Below are positions 1 to 8,070 of a DNA stretch of 64,000 nucleotides, in pieces. A program made the translations under genes and the position numbers. Origin of the DNA: Candidatus Rifleibacteriota bacterium (lineage in GTDB: Bacteria > Muiribacteriota > Ozemobacteria > Ozemobacterales > Ozemobacteraceae); NCBI GenBank assembly GCA_024710355.1, contig JANJUX010000015.1:62001-126000 (forward strand). Direction: 5' to 3'. Each line of letters opens with the position of its first letter. Position 1 is the stretch's first letter. The notes beneath the pieces are model-generated. The model did no database searches. It was not told the origin of the DNA and worked only from the letters and a program-made list of their open reading frames with translations.

Positions 1-779
1 TTGAGATCCCAGATTTTGGGCAGCACAACCAGGGTGCCGCTCGCTTCGGCAACGAAGCGGTGAACATAGTGTGAGCCGAGCACCCAGGCGATTTTTTCGC
101 GTGGCACTCCGAGTTCTTCGACGGGGATTTCTTTTTGATTGTCGATATTTCTGAAACGGCGCGTCATGCGGGCGTGCGGGCTGATTTTCCACTGATCGTA
201 GATGTCGAGATGACATTCTTTGCATGACTCTGAGCCTGCATAATTGCGGTTGTCGAATGCTTTCGGACTGTGCATGCTGCCTTGAAAAACGTCGGTGCCT
301 GCCGGATGACATTTTGCGCAAAGCTGGCCCTCATTGTTCGGATGATTCAGCAGATAGGTGCTGAAGCTGTCGTGACTGCTCGGGCTGATCGCCAGAGGCG
401 CCCAGGGTTGCGAGGCAACAGGCGTGGCATGCGGTGAATGGCAGGTCAGACAGCTCATGAACTCACCGTCTTCGAGCGGCAGACCACTGCCGGCTGTCAC
501 TTTGACGCCGGTCGGGTGCAGAGTCATCGATTCCATGGCGTGGCAGCTGACACACCATTGCCCGGCGCCCTTTTTCAGGCGCGGGTCGACTCTGGTTTCA
601 GCGGTTGTGGCTTTTTGCCCGGCCTCTGGCGGCATATAGTGGCAGGTAAAGCAGCCCGCCTCTTCGGCCATTTTCTGGTGGTCGGCGGCAAAAAGGCTGC
701 CGGTGGCTGCAACTGCTGACAGCAGCATCCCGAAGCCGAGAATGGCCTGAAATTTAAATTTTATAGCGATCGATTTCAT
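1..779 (-). CDS. Multiheme c-type cytochrome, C-terminus beyond the window
   Basis: I read this frame directly on the minus strand. It starts at ATG 779 and stays open to base 1, giving 259 visible codons. A Lys-rich start and hydrophobic segment (residues 1-32, ending LFAA) form a signal peptide, so the protein is exported. Five CxxCH haem sites are visible: CFTCH (43-47), CVSCH (76-80), CLTCH (110-114), CAKCH (154-158) and CKECH (186-190). Extra His residues near them could be distal ligands. The start overlaps the stop of the HAMP gene as ATGA, so the two are translationally coupled. The role is presumably periplasmic electron transfer; the exact cytochrome family cannot be assigned from the visible part. 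Confidence 0.9.
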   Translation of the reverse strand, partial: MKSIAIKFKFQAILGFGMLLSAVAATGSLFAADHQKMAEEAGCFTCHYMPPEAGQKATTAETRVDPRLKKGAGQWCVSCHAMESMTLHPTGVKVTAGSGLPLEDGEFMSCLTCHSPHATPVASQPWAPLAISPSSHDSFSTYLLNHPNNEGQLCAKCHPAGTDVFQGSMHSPKAFDNRNYAGSESCKECHLDIYDQWKISPHARMTRRFRNIDNQKEIPVEELGVPREKIAWVLGSHYVHRFVAEASGTLVVLPKIWDL

Positions 780-1327
780 GCCTGGCTGTTTTCGTCGAGC
801 TCGATTTCGCTGAGAATGTCGTCGATCTGGGTTTTCAATTGTTCCGGATCTGGCTTGCCCTCGTTGAGACTGACGCGCAGCTTGCGCAGCTTAATAAAGC
901 GCTGGCGGTATTTATCCTGCAGCTCGTTGACCGCTTCGCAGAGAACCTGCCCTTCGTCACCTTCCCGCAGACGCAGTGAGGCGTGCTGCAGGTTGCCGGC
1001 CGAAATTTTCTTCAGCTGTCCGGCGACTTTGAACATCGGCCCGATCAGCCGGTGTGAAATAAAAATCGTCAGAATCAGCAGCATTACCGACATCAGCAGA
1101 AAGCTGAGCCCGTTGGTGACGATGATGGCTGGTTTCAATATTTCCCAGGTCGAGCGCAGGCGGTTGTGGGCTGACAAAAAGCCTTCCTGAATATTTTTGC
1201 TGGTGATGCGGTAGAGAAAGAAACCGTGCAGAATCGAGCCAATAAACAGCACCAGTGACATGAACGCCACCAGTCTGATCTGATAGGATGGCAATATTAA
1301 ATAATGTTTGCGCGATTTCTTGTCCAT
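776..1327 (-). CDS. Two-TM HAMP-domain membrane protein
   Basis: A 183-residue protein. It has one membrane helix near residues 18-40, a short periplasmic stretch of only about 25 residues, a second helix near 70-92, a HAMP linker starting at SHRLIGPM, and a charged helical C-terminus. There is no methyl-accepting, kinase or cyclase output domain. This makes it a stripped-down receptor or anchor. Its gene overlaps the cytochrome gene by 4 bp and follows the PPIase gene by 13 bp. A reasonable inference is that it senses or anchors the multiheme cytochrome at the inner membrane. HAMP assignment is good; function is unknown. Confidence 0.7.
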   Translation of the reverse strand: MDKKSRKHYLILPSYQIRLVAFMSLVLFIGSILHGFFLYRITSKNIQEGFLSAHNRLRSTWEILKPAIIVTNGLSFLLMSVMLLILTIFISHRLIGPMFKVAGQLKKISAGNLQHASLRLREGDEGQVLCEAVNELQDKYRQRFIKLRKLRVSLNEGKPDPEQLKTQIDDILSEIELDENSQA

Positions 1328-1340
1328 AGAAAAGGGCTCC

Positions 1341-2318
1341 TTAACGGTTTTCGGCAGAATCAGCGGTTCTCTGCCCCGGGGTTACCTGACATTTAATCTG
1401 TAGGATCGGGTTTATCCAGTAGTCGATACTGTTTTTCAATTCGATTAGATGACGCATGAGGCGCGACTTGCGGCTTTCGCGGAGTTTCTGCTCCCGCAGT
1501 GAGCGGGTGGCGACCGCCGGATCTTCTTCGGGGCGGGCGCTGACCAGATAAAGGTGCGTGCCGGCCTGGTCAGAAAAGCCTTCGGCAAGAACTCCGGGGG
1601 CGAGACCAAGAAGCTTTGCAAAAACGCCTTCCGGCAGGTCGCTTTCTGATTTCCAGCCGATATCGCCCCCGACGCCCCGATACAGAGAACGGCTGTGGCT
1701 GGCGTTGAGTTCTGCGAAACTGGTGCCGCTGGCATGTTGTGCGAGAACCTCGCTGGCCGAGGCAGCGTCAGCGAGCAGAATTGTCTTTAAATGCAGTCGC
1801 ACCCGCGGTGTTGCGGTACCAGGCTGCCCGACTTTTTCGGTTTCGCCCGCCGCGGCTGCCGGCTGACTGAAAAGATGCTGACGCTCGGCTTCGGCAAGTT
1901 CTTCTATGAGAAAAGCGGCCCGGGCAACGGCGTCATCGTCGCTGTCGTTTCTGCCGGCAGCTGCAAAATCGCTGATCTTCTGTTGAAATTCTGGCTTGCG
2001 GTCGAGGCCGTTTTGGCGCGCCCCTTCCGCCAGCAACAGAGTTTCAAAAAAGTCGGTGGCAAAGGCCGCTTCAGAAAGCTGTTTTGCCCTGATTCCGGAG
2101 ACGTTCTGGATCTTTTTTAGCTCTTCGAGGCTGATACTTGTCTGGCCAACTTTCATCGCCAGGTGCTTGCGCCCAAGGAGAGAGTCGAAGTCGGCCCAGA
2201 GAAAAAAGCTCATCAGCGCAAAAGTCATCAGCAGCAGAAAACCGATAAACATAAAAACCGCCCGTTGTGACACGAGCAGCATTTCATGGTTATCGATAAC
2301 TGTAATTTTTTCGAACAT
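1341..2318 (-). CDS. Membrane-anchored parvulin-type peptidyl-prolyl isomerase
   Basis: 325 residues from ATG 2318, chosen because a GAGAGG ribosome site overlaps the upstream stop and leaves one base between genes. A single N-terminal membrane helix (about residues 20-42) is followed by a helical SurA/PpiD-like region and then a parvulin domain at roughly 175-265. That domain contains the family signature around GGDIGWKSESDLP, followed by the usual SARPEE ending. The protein would face the periplasm and assist folding of exported proteins, plausibly the cytochrome encoded two genes downstream. A longer in-frame start exists upstream but would run into the preceding coding sequence. Confidence 0.82.
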   Translation of the reverse strand: MFEKITVIDNHEMLLVSQRAVFMFIGFLLLMTFALMSFFLWADFDSLLGRKHLAMKVGQTSISLEELKKIQNVSGIRAKQLSEAAFATDFFETLLLAEGARQNGLDRKPEFQQKISDFAAAGRNDSDDDAVARAAFLIEELAEAERQHLFSQPAAAAGETEKVGQPGTATPRVRLHLKTILLADAASASEVLAQHASGTSFAELNASHSRSLYRGVGGDIGWKSESDLPEGVFAKLLGLAPGVLAEGFSDQAGTHLYLVSARPEEDPAVATRSLREQKLRESRKSRLMRHLIELKNSIDYWINPILQIKCQVTPGQRTADSAENR

Positions 2319-2319
2319 C

Positions 2320-2904
2320 TTACCTCTCGCCGGCCAGATCGGCTGCAGCCGATGCAGACATCGCGGCAAGGCCCGCAAAGAATTTGTCTAAATCGCTGGG
2401 CCCCTGATGAGAATACGCGACTTTGCCGTCGGGTGCAACTACAAAAACCGCCGGCGTCGACACGACTCCCCACTGATCCGCGGTTACCCAGGTGTCAGAG
2501 GCAACTCTTTCCATGAGCACCGGCAGCTTCAGATCGCGCTTCTGGCAAAAATTCTGCAGCGCTTTCTGCATTCTTTCGGTGTCGAGCGAAACGAACCAGG
2601 TTTTGAGATCGGGTCGACTGAGAGCCACGATGCGATTCTGGGCTTCAGGGATCTCTTCGAGGCATGAATGGCAGAAAAGCGACCAGTAGAAGATGATGTT
2701 CCAGCTGCCTGATGCCGGAAAAGTCTGTTCGCTGCCGCTCGTGTCGGTCAGGCGGCAGGTTGGCGCAAACGTGCCGGGCTGAAGCAGGCGCGATGACTCG
2801 CCGCTTCCTGCACTTATTACTGGCATCGAGGCCTGCAGTGATGCAGAAAACAGGCAGGCCAGCATAACGGTGAACAGGGTTTTACAGAAGTTTGCTGATG
2901 GCAT
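2320..2904 (-). CDS. TlpA-like periplasmic thioredoxin (CHSC)
   Basis: 194 residues with an N-terminal signal peptide (about 1-26, ending LQAS). The thioredoxin-like fold carries the redox motif CHSC in FYWSLFCHSCLEEIP and the cis-proline loop VVSTPAVFVV. The EEIP after the CxxC is typical of TlpA/ResA proteins, which reduce disulfides in apocytochromes or metallochaperones. The start overlaps the end of the second thioredoxin gene by 23 bp. Its neighbours (thioredoxin, PPIase, multiheme cytochrome) support a role in cytochrome maturation, but that link is an inference. Confidence 0.82.
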   Translation of the reverse strand: MPSANFCKTLFTVMLACLFSASLQASMPVISAGSGESSRLLQPGTFAPTCRLTDTSGSEQTFPASGSWNIIFYWSLFCHSCLEEIPEAQNRIVALSRPDLKTWFVSLDTERMQKALQNFCQKRDLKLPVLMERVASDTWVTADQWGVVSTPAVFVVAPDGKVAYSHQGPSDLDKFFAGLAAMSASAAADLAGER

Positions 2905-3394
2905 CTTCGATTTCCTTTTCTTTGGCGGGGTCGTAGCCGAGGTGGTCGTAGAGAACCTTGCCGTGGCGGTTGATCAGCAGCGTGCGTGGCAGAACGCTGA
3001 CGTTGTAATTGCGAATCAGAGCGCTCTGTTCGTCGATGGCGAGCAGATAGGGTATCTGCTGCGGAAATTTCTTGATGAAGCGCTGGATCTTCTTCAGCGG
3101 AAAGCCGGGAGGATGCACCCCGATCACCGTCATGCGGCTTTGCAGGGTCTCGTGCAGGCGTATGATGAACGGAATCTCTTCGATGCAGGTGCCGCAGGTG
3201 ATCGACCAGAACACCAGCAGCATCGGCTTTTCGGTAAACTGGCCGGCGAGTCTGAACTGCTGCCCGTTGGTATTGGCCAGCGTTACCCCTTCGAGAGACG
3301 AAATGCTGCCGGGTTGCGAATCAGGAATGAAAAGATTGATCAGCAGAAAGCTGAGAATCGCCAGGATAAGAAGTATGGCATGATTGCGATTCAT
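2882..3394 (-). CDS. TlpA/ResA-like thioredoxin (CGTC)
   Basis: 170 residues. A hydrophobic N-terminus (about 4-22) acts as signal anchor. The redox site is CGTC in VFWSITCGTCIEEIP, with a cis-proline loop at NVSVLPRTLLI, as in ResA/TlpA thiol oxidoreductases. It is clearly paralogous to the next gene, which has CHSC instead. The different CxxC dipeptides suggest different redox potentials, so the pair may pass electrons in series or act on different substrates. It begins 3 bases after the stop of the RDD gene, so the two are in one operon. Confidence 0.85.
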   Translation of the reverse strand: MNRNHAILLILAILSFLLINLFIPDSQPGSISSLEGVTLANTNGQQFRLAGQFTEKPMLLVFWSITCGTCIEEIPFIIRLHETLQSRMTVIGVHPPGFPLKKIQRFIKKFPQQIPYLLAIDEQSALIRNYNVSVLPRTLLINRHGKVLYDHLGYDPAKEKEIEDAISKLL

Positions 3395-3397
3395 TAA

Positions 3398-4009
3398 TCA
3401 GTCATGTTTTACCATGGTTCCGGCAAAGGTGTCGCCCCAGCGGCGGTTCTGGTCGCCGGTGTGAATTTTATAGATCTCGAAAAGATTGGCCGCCAGCGAA
3501 ACCAGAAACAGCGGCAGAACGATGAAGATGCTAGCCAGCTCGGAAATAACCGGTATCGGTATGATATAAATGCCGGCCGAAACTGCTGAAACCAGCAGCG
3601 GCAGCGCTGGTATGATATTGCGTCTTATCGACATTATCATGGTGATCGGCCGACCGGTCAGGTCGGTGACTCTGATGTTCATCGCCTTTTTGCCTGGAGT
3701 CTGCCCTTCGAGAGGGCCAAGCTGGAAAGGCATGTCCTTGATCAGCATGATGGCACCGGCCGCAAGAAAAACGAGAAAATTGAACAGGGCGGCCAGGTTG
3801 ACCGGCTTCTGCGGCAGAAGAAAGAAGGCGGGCAGGGTGATGATGATCGCCGGAACTGTGATCATGACCATGTCGATGAAGGTGCCGATGAAGCGCTTGA
3901 AAATCAGCTTCTGCAGAAACGAATCGACTTCTGCGAGTTTCTTTTTGACCTCTTCGGGCGAGGGCATCTTGATTTCTGGTTTAACCGCCGGTTTTTTTAC
4001 TTCTGGCAT
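3398..4009 (-). CDS. RDD-family membrane protein
   Basis: 203 residues. A cytoplasmic N-terminus rich in Lys and Pro precedes an RDD domain. Four hydrophobic segments are visible (about residues 42-67, 70-92, 130-155 and 158-180). The signature GQTPGKKAMNIRV and the later RRNI stretch are typical of the family. RDD proteins are poorly understood integral membrane proteins, some linked to ion transport. It is the first gene of the minus-strand redox operon, so its promoter should lie in 4010-4116, shared with the divergent phosphodiesterase gene. The family call is firm; the role is open. Confidence 0.8.
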   Translation of the reverse strand: MPEVKKPAVKPEIKMPSPEEVKKKLAEVDSFLQKLIFKRFIGTFIDMVMITVPAIIITLPAFFLLPQKPVNLAALFNFLVFLAAGAIMLIKDMPFQLGPLEGQTPGKKAMNIRVTDLTGRPITMIMSIRRNIIPALPLLVSAVSAGIYIIPIPVISELASIFIVLPLFLVSLAANLFEIYKIHTGDQNRRWGDTFAGTMVKHD

Positions 4010-4116
4010 CTTGTTAAATCCTTTGATTCTGCGTAAATATTAATACCGAGTTCTAAAAAATAGACCATCCTCAAAGTTTAGTCAACGAACATTCTGCAGC
4101 CCGCGGAGCCATAAAA

Positions 4117-4587
4117 ATGAAAATGAAGATCGGCATAATTTCTGACACGCATGTGCATGACCACGACAGCCTCGATACCCCCGACTGGATCAAAGAAGCC
4201 TTCGCCGGGGCCCATCTGATTATTCATGCCGGCGATGTCGGCGTGCCGGCACTGCTGGGTGAACTCTCACAGATCGCTCCGGTCTATGCCGTGCGGGGAA
4301 ACTGCGACGGCGGAGCCTTCGATACCCCATCACACCGCTCAATAAATATCGGTTGCGGGCTGCTTACCGTTGCCCATAACGCCACAACCGCGCGCCGTGT
4401 CGTCGAAACGCAGACCAGGGTGATGGTCTATGGCCATACCCATATTGCCCTGATCAATCAGGAAGAGAATCTTCTCGTGATCAACCCCGGCAGTCCGACT
4501 CTGCCGCGCGGCGGTCTACCGGCATCGGTGGCCATTCTGACCATCGACGGCGAAGAAATTCATGCAGAATTAAAGCAAAAGCCCTGA
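4117..4587 (+). CDS. YfcE/MJ0936-type metallophosphoesterase
   Basis: 156 residues, a typical length for this family of small calcineurin-like phosphodiesterases. The metal-binding motifs appear in order: DTHVHD near the N-terminus, HAGDVG, GNCD, and GHTH with a following NPGSPTLPR. Members bind two divalent metals and hydrolyse phosphodiester bonds; physiological substrates are generally unknown. The start is ATG 4117, preceded by GCGGAG; an alternative ATG lies two codons later. It is divergent from the redox operon and 49 bp upstream of the peptide-binding-protein gene. Confidence 0.88.
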   Translation: MKMKIGIISDTHVHDHDSLDTPDWIKEAFAGAHLIIHAGDVGVPALLGELSQIAPVYAVRGNCDGGAFDTPSHRSINIGCGLLTVAHNATTARRVVETQTRVMVYGHTHIALINQEENLLVINPGSPTLPRGGLPASVAILTIDGEEIHAELKQKP

Positions 4588-4636
4588 CCTGCCGATTAAC
4601 TGAAAAGAGAAAAAAATCTATTTATCAGGTGGCAAC

Positions 4637-6235
4637 ATGAAACGTATTCTCTTTTCGACGGTATTTATCTGTGTGATGGCTCTGGTAGCCAGTTTGCTGC
4701 AGAGTGCTCCCGCCGAAACCAACCCGGTCAGTTTCAGAGGTACTTTTTCCAGCTATCTATCGAGTGAGCCGGCAAATCTTGACCCGGCCCGCGGCGTCGA
4801 CGTCAATGAAGCCACCGTTCAGGCAAAGGTTTTTGACGGCCTGGTGCGTTACGACGAAAAGATGCGTCTGGTCGGTAACCTTGCCGAATCCTGGAGCGTT
4901 GCTGCCGACGGCAAAGAATTTGTCTTCAAGCTCAAACAGAATGTTGCCTTTCATAACGGCCAGAAATTCACCGCCGCTGATGTGGTTTTCTCTCTCGACC
5001 GTCTTCTCGACCCCGAAGTCGGCTCACCGCGCACCTGGGTTCTCGAAAAAGTCGAAGGCGCCGCTGATCGCATGAAAGGCGTCAGCAAAGTCGTTGCCGG
5101 TATCACTGCTCTCGATGACCAGACCGTCTCGGTCAAACTCGTTGCCCCGTTTGCGCCATTCCTGAGTCTGCTTACCATGCCGGCCTGCTACATCCTGCCC
5201 TCAGAAAGCAGAACCGCCATTCACGATCACAGCTTTTTCGAAAAACCCGCCGGCACCGGCCCTTTCAAAATCACCGAACGCGTGCGCGACAGCTATCTCA
5301 AACTCGTGGTCAACGAGTCTTACCATGATGTTAAGCCGAGCCTTGCCAGAATCGATATGCGCATCATCCCCGAAAACATGAAGGCCGAAATGGAATTCGA
5401 AAGCGGCAATCTCGACCTGCTGCAGCTTTATCCCGCCAATTACGAACGCTTCAAGGCCGACCCCGAATTCGCGGCCAGAATTCACGATGTGCCCGCTCTC
5501 AACGTATTTTACGTCGGCTTCAATAACCAGACCGAACCTTTTACCGATGTCAGAGTGCGCAAGGCTCTCAATATGCTCGTTGACCGCGAAAAAATCATCA
5601 ACGCCGTCTATCAGGGCCGCGCTGTGCCAGCCAATGGCAGCATTCCCCCTGGCATTTCAGGCTACTCTACCACTCCGACCGGCCTCTCATACAACCCCGA
5701 AGAAGCGAAAAGACTGCTCAAGGAAGCCGGCTATTCAAAGGCACGACCCCTGACCTTCGATCTCTATCAGCGCTCATCACAGTCGGCATTCGAAATCACC
5801 CGTCTGCTGCAGGGCGAACTCAAAAAGCACGGCGTCGTCGTTAACCTCAAACCCATGGAATGGAGCGCTCTCAAGGATGCCGTCGCCAAAGGCGAAGCCC
5901 CGGCTTTCTATATGAGCTGGTTCGGCGATTATCCCGATGGCGAAAACTTTCTCTATCCGCTGTTTCATTCGAAAAACTGGGGCTCAGGCGGCAATCGCGC
6001 CCGCTTCAAGAATACCGAAGTCGATCTGATGCTCGACGAGTCGGTCAAGATTCAGGATGCCCAGCGCCGCGCTGAAGCTTACGACCGCATCAACCGCAGA
6101 GTTGCCGAACAAGCCCCCTGGATCTACCTCTGGCATTGCAGCGAAAGCTATCTCACCGGCGCCAAGGTCAACAATATCGATTTCTCGCCGATGTTTTTCT
6201 GTGACAAAGGTCTGACTTTAAGCGTCAGGGATTGA
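4637..6235 (+). CDS. Peptide ABC transporter substrate-binding protein (DppA/OppA family)
   Basis: 532 residues with an N-terminal signal peptide (about 1-26, ending QSAPA) and no lipobox, so it is soluble in the periplasm. It has the family-5 solute-binding fold: EPANLDPARG near the start, then GLVRYDEKMRLVGNLAESW and the FHNGQKFTAADVVFSLDRL signature. Proteins of this family bind di- or oligopeptides, or sometimes nickel or opines. The start is ATG 4637 with AGGTGG ahead. It begins an operon with two permeases and a gamma-glutamyl amidohydrolase. The exact ligand cannot be told. Confidence 0.9.
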   Translation: MKRILFSTVFICVMALVASLLQSAPAETNPVSFRGTFSSYLSSEPANLDPARGVDVNEATVQAKVFDGLVRYDEKMRLVGNLAESWSVAADGKEFVFKLKQNVAFHNGQKFTAADVVFSLDRLLDPEVGSPRTWVLEKVEGAADRMKGVSKVVAGITALDDQTVSVKLVAPFAPFLSLLTMPACYILPSESRTAIHDHSFFEKPAGTGPFKITERVRDSYLKLVVNESYHDVKPSLARIDMRIIPENMKAEMEFESGNLDLLQLYPANYERFKADPEFAARIHDVPALNVFYVGFNNQTEPFTDVRVRKALNMLVDREKIINAVYQGRAVPANGSIPPGISGYSTTPTGLSYNPEEAKRLLKEAGYSKARPLTFDLYQRSSQSAFEITRLLQGELKKHGVVVNLKPMEWSALKDAVAKGEAPAFYMSWFGDYPDGENFLYPLFHSKNWGSGGNRARFKNTEVDLMLDESVKIQDAQRRAEAYDRINRRVAEQAPWIYLWHCSESYLTGAKVNNIDFSPMFFCDKGLTLSVRD

Positions 6236-6294
6236 TGAAACGCCCGGCATGTTGTAAGTTGTTGCAGTAAAATTCATAACCCAAAGGTTCAACA

Positions 6295-7245
6295 ATGCTC
6301 GAATTCACGCTCAGAAGAATTGTCGCCACCATACCCGTTCTTCTGGGCATTCTCATTGTCGCGTTTACCGTTCTTTACCTGATCCCGGGTGATCCGGCAC
6401 AGACGGTCGCCGGCCCCCGTGCCGACGCCGAAACCCTCGCCCGCATCAGATCAGAAATGGGCCTCGATCAGCCACTGCTCACCCGCTTCTGGTCGTATCT
6501 CAGCAAGGTTGCCGGCGGCGACCTCGGCGACTCGGTGGTTACCGGCAAGCCGGTCCTCGAATCGCTTACCGAAAAGCTGCCCTATACCCTCAAGCTCGCT
6601 TCTCTTGCGATGCTGGTGTCAATTTTTGCCGGCGTCATCATGGGCATCGTCAGCGCCATCACTCAGGGGCGCTGGCTCGACCGCCTCTGCACCGTGTTTT
6701 CGGTTGCCGGCATCAGTATTCCGGTTTTTCTGTCAGGTCTGGTATTTCTCTATGTGTTTGCAGTTAAACTGCGCTGGTTCCCGACCTCTGGCTTCAGGGC
6801 CGGTGACAGTCTGCTGGTTTTCGTTCTGCCGGCCTTCACTCTCGGAATAAGATCCGCGGCTTTTCTCGCCCGAATCGTCAGAAGCAGCATGATCGAAGTT
6901 CTCAATCAGGACTTCATCAGAACCGCCCGGGCCAAGGGCCTGAGCCGAACCCGCATTCTTTTCCGGCATGGGCTGGTCAACGCTCTGGTTCCGGTGGTTA
7001 CCGTAATCGGGCTCGACCTGTCGAGCTACCTGAACGGCTCGGTTATCGTCGAAACGATTTTTGACCTGCCCGGAATCGGCCGCTTCGCTATGGATGCAAT
7101 TCTGCAGCGCGATTACCCGATCATTCAGGGCGTCGTGCTTCTGGGCGCCTTCGTGTTTATTATGGTGAACCTGTGCATCGATCTCTTCTACGCCTGGATC
7201 AACCCGAAAATTCGTGATGAAATGATGGGAAAATCAGCCGGATGA
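6295..7245 (+). CDS. dppB: Peptide ABC transporter permease, DppB type
   Basis: 316 residues. The N-terminal sequence FTLRRIVATIPVLLG, then YLIPGDPAQ and six predicted membrane helices are characteristic of DppB/OppB permeases. The cytoplasmic EAA-type loop that docks the ATPase is visible at FIRTARAKGLS. The C-terminus has the usual DLPGIGRFAMDAI motif. Its stop overlaps the start of the next permease gene as ATGA, so the two halves of the membrane pore are co-translated. The symbol denotes the family; the transported peptide is not known. Confidence 0.9.
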   Translation: MLEFTLRRIVATIPVLLGILIVAFTVLYLIPGDPAQTVAGPRADAETLARIRSEMGLDQPLLTRFWSYLSKVAGGDLGDSVVTGKPVLESLTEKLPYTLKLASLAMLVSIFAGVIMGIVSAITQGRWLDRLCTVFSVAGISIPVFLSGLVFLYVFAVKLRWFPTSGFRAGDSLLVFVLPAFTLGIRSAAFLARIVRSSMIEVLNQDFIRTARAKGLSRTRILFRHGLVNALVPVVTVIGLDLSSYLNGSVIVETIFDLPGIGRFAMDAILQRDYPIIQGVVLLGAFVFIMVNLCIDLFYAWINPKIRDEMMGKSAG

Positions 7246-8069
7246 AACAGATAGCCAGACGCATGACCGTGGCCGGGTGGTTCAGTGTCGCCGGAATTTT
7301 CGTGGTTCTCGTCGTTGCGTTTTTTGCGCCACTGCTGATTGCCAACGACCCGATGGAAACCGACCCGCTTCGCCGTCTTTCAAAGGCCGAAGGTTTTCCG
7401 CTCGGTTGCGATCAGCTTGGGCAGTGTGTCTACTCACGGCTGATCTATGGCGCAAGATTGTCTCTGATAATCGGCTTTTCATCGCGACTTACCGCACTTC
7501 TGATCGGACTTGCCGTTGGGCTTGCCGCCGGCTATTTTGGAGGCTGGCTTGACTGGTTTTTAATGCGTCTTGTCGATATGTTTCTCGCTTTCCCGAGTCT
7601 GCTGCTGGCGATTGCCGTTTCGATGGTTCTTGGCAGCGGTATCGGCACTGTAATTTTTGCTCTGGCAGTTGTCGGCTGGGCCGAAATGGCACGCATAATA
7701 CGCTCAGCGGCTCTAGAACTGCGGTCGGCCGAATACGTAATCGCGGCAAGAACGCTCGGTGCCAGTCATCTGCGCATAATTCTTACGCATATTCTGCCGA
7801 ACTGTCTGCCGCTGATTACCGTAATTTTTACCATGGGCATGGCGACAGCGGTGCTGTCTGAGGCCAGCCTCAGCTTCCTTGGGCTCGGCGTCGACCCATC
7901 ACTGCCCACCTGGGGCGGAATGGTGGCCGCCGGCAAAGATTACATGCTGCGCCGACCCGAACTGGTCGTTTACCCCGGCGCCTGTATCGCTTTTCTGGTA
8001 ATCGTTTTTAACGTTTTCGGAGACGAACTTCGCGACATTCTTGACCCGTCACGCAAAGGACACTGGTGA
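7242..8069 (+). CDS. dppC: Peptide ABC transporter permease, DppC type
   Basis: 275 residues. An N-terminal helix is followed by HPLG-like FPLGCDQLGQCVYSRLIYG and a BPD_transp_1 permease domain with about five more helices. The EAA-type loop is visible at YVIAARTLGAS, and LSFLGLGVDPSLPTWG is the diagnostic DppC/OppC motif. It pairs with DppB by a 4-bp ATGA overlap. No DppD or DppF ATPase gene follows; instead the next gene, one base later, is a class I glutamine-amidotransferase-like hydrolase. The ATPases must be encoded elsewhere, or be shared with another importer. Confidence 0.9.
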   Translation: MKQIARRMTVAGWFSVAGIFVVLVVAFFAPLLIANDPMETDPLRRLSKAEGFPLGCDQLGQCVYSRLIYGARLSLIIGFSSRLTALLIGLAVGLAAGYFGGWLDWFLMRLVDMFLAFPSLLLAIAVSMVLGSGIGTVIFALAVVGWAEMARIIRSAALELRSAEYVIAARTLGASHLRIILTHILPNCLPLITVIFTMGMATAVLSEASLSFLGLGVDPSLPTWGGMVAAGKDYMLRRPELVVYPGACIAFLVIVFNVFGDELRDILDPSRKGHW

Positions 8070-8070
8070 A

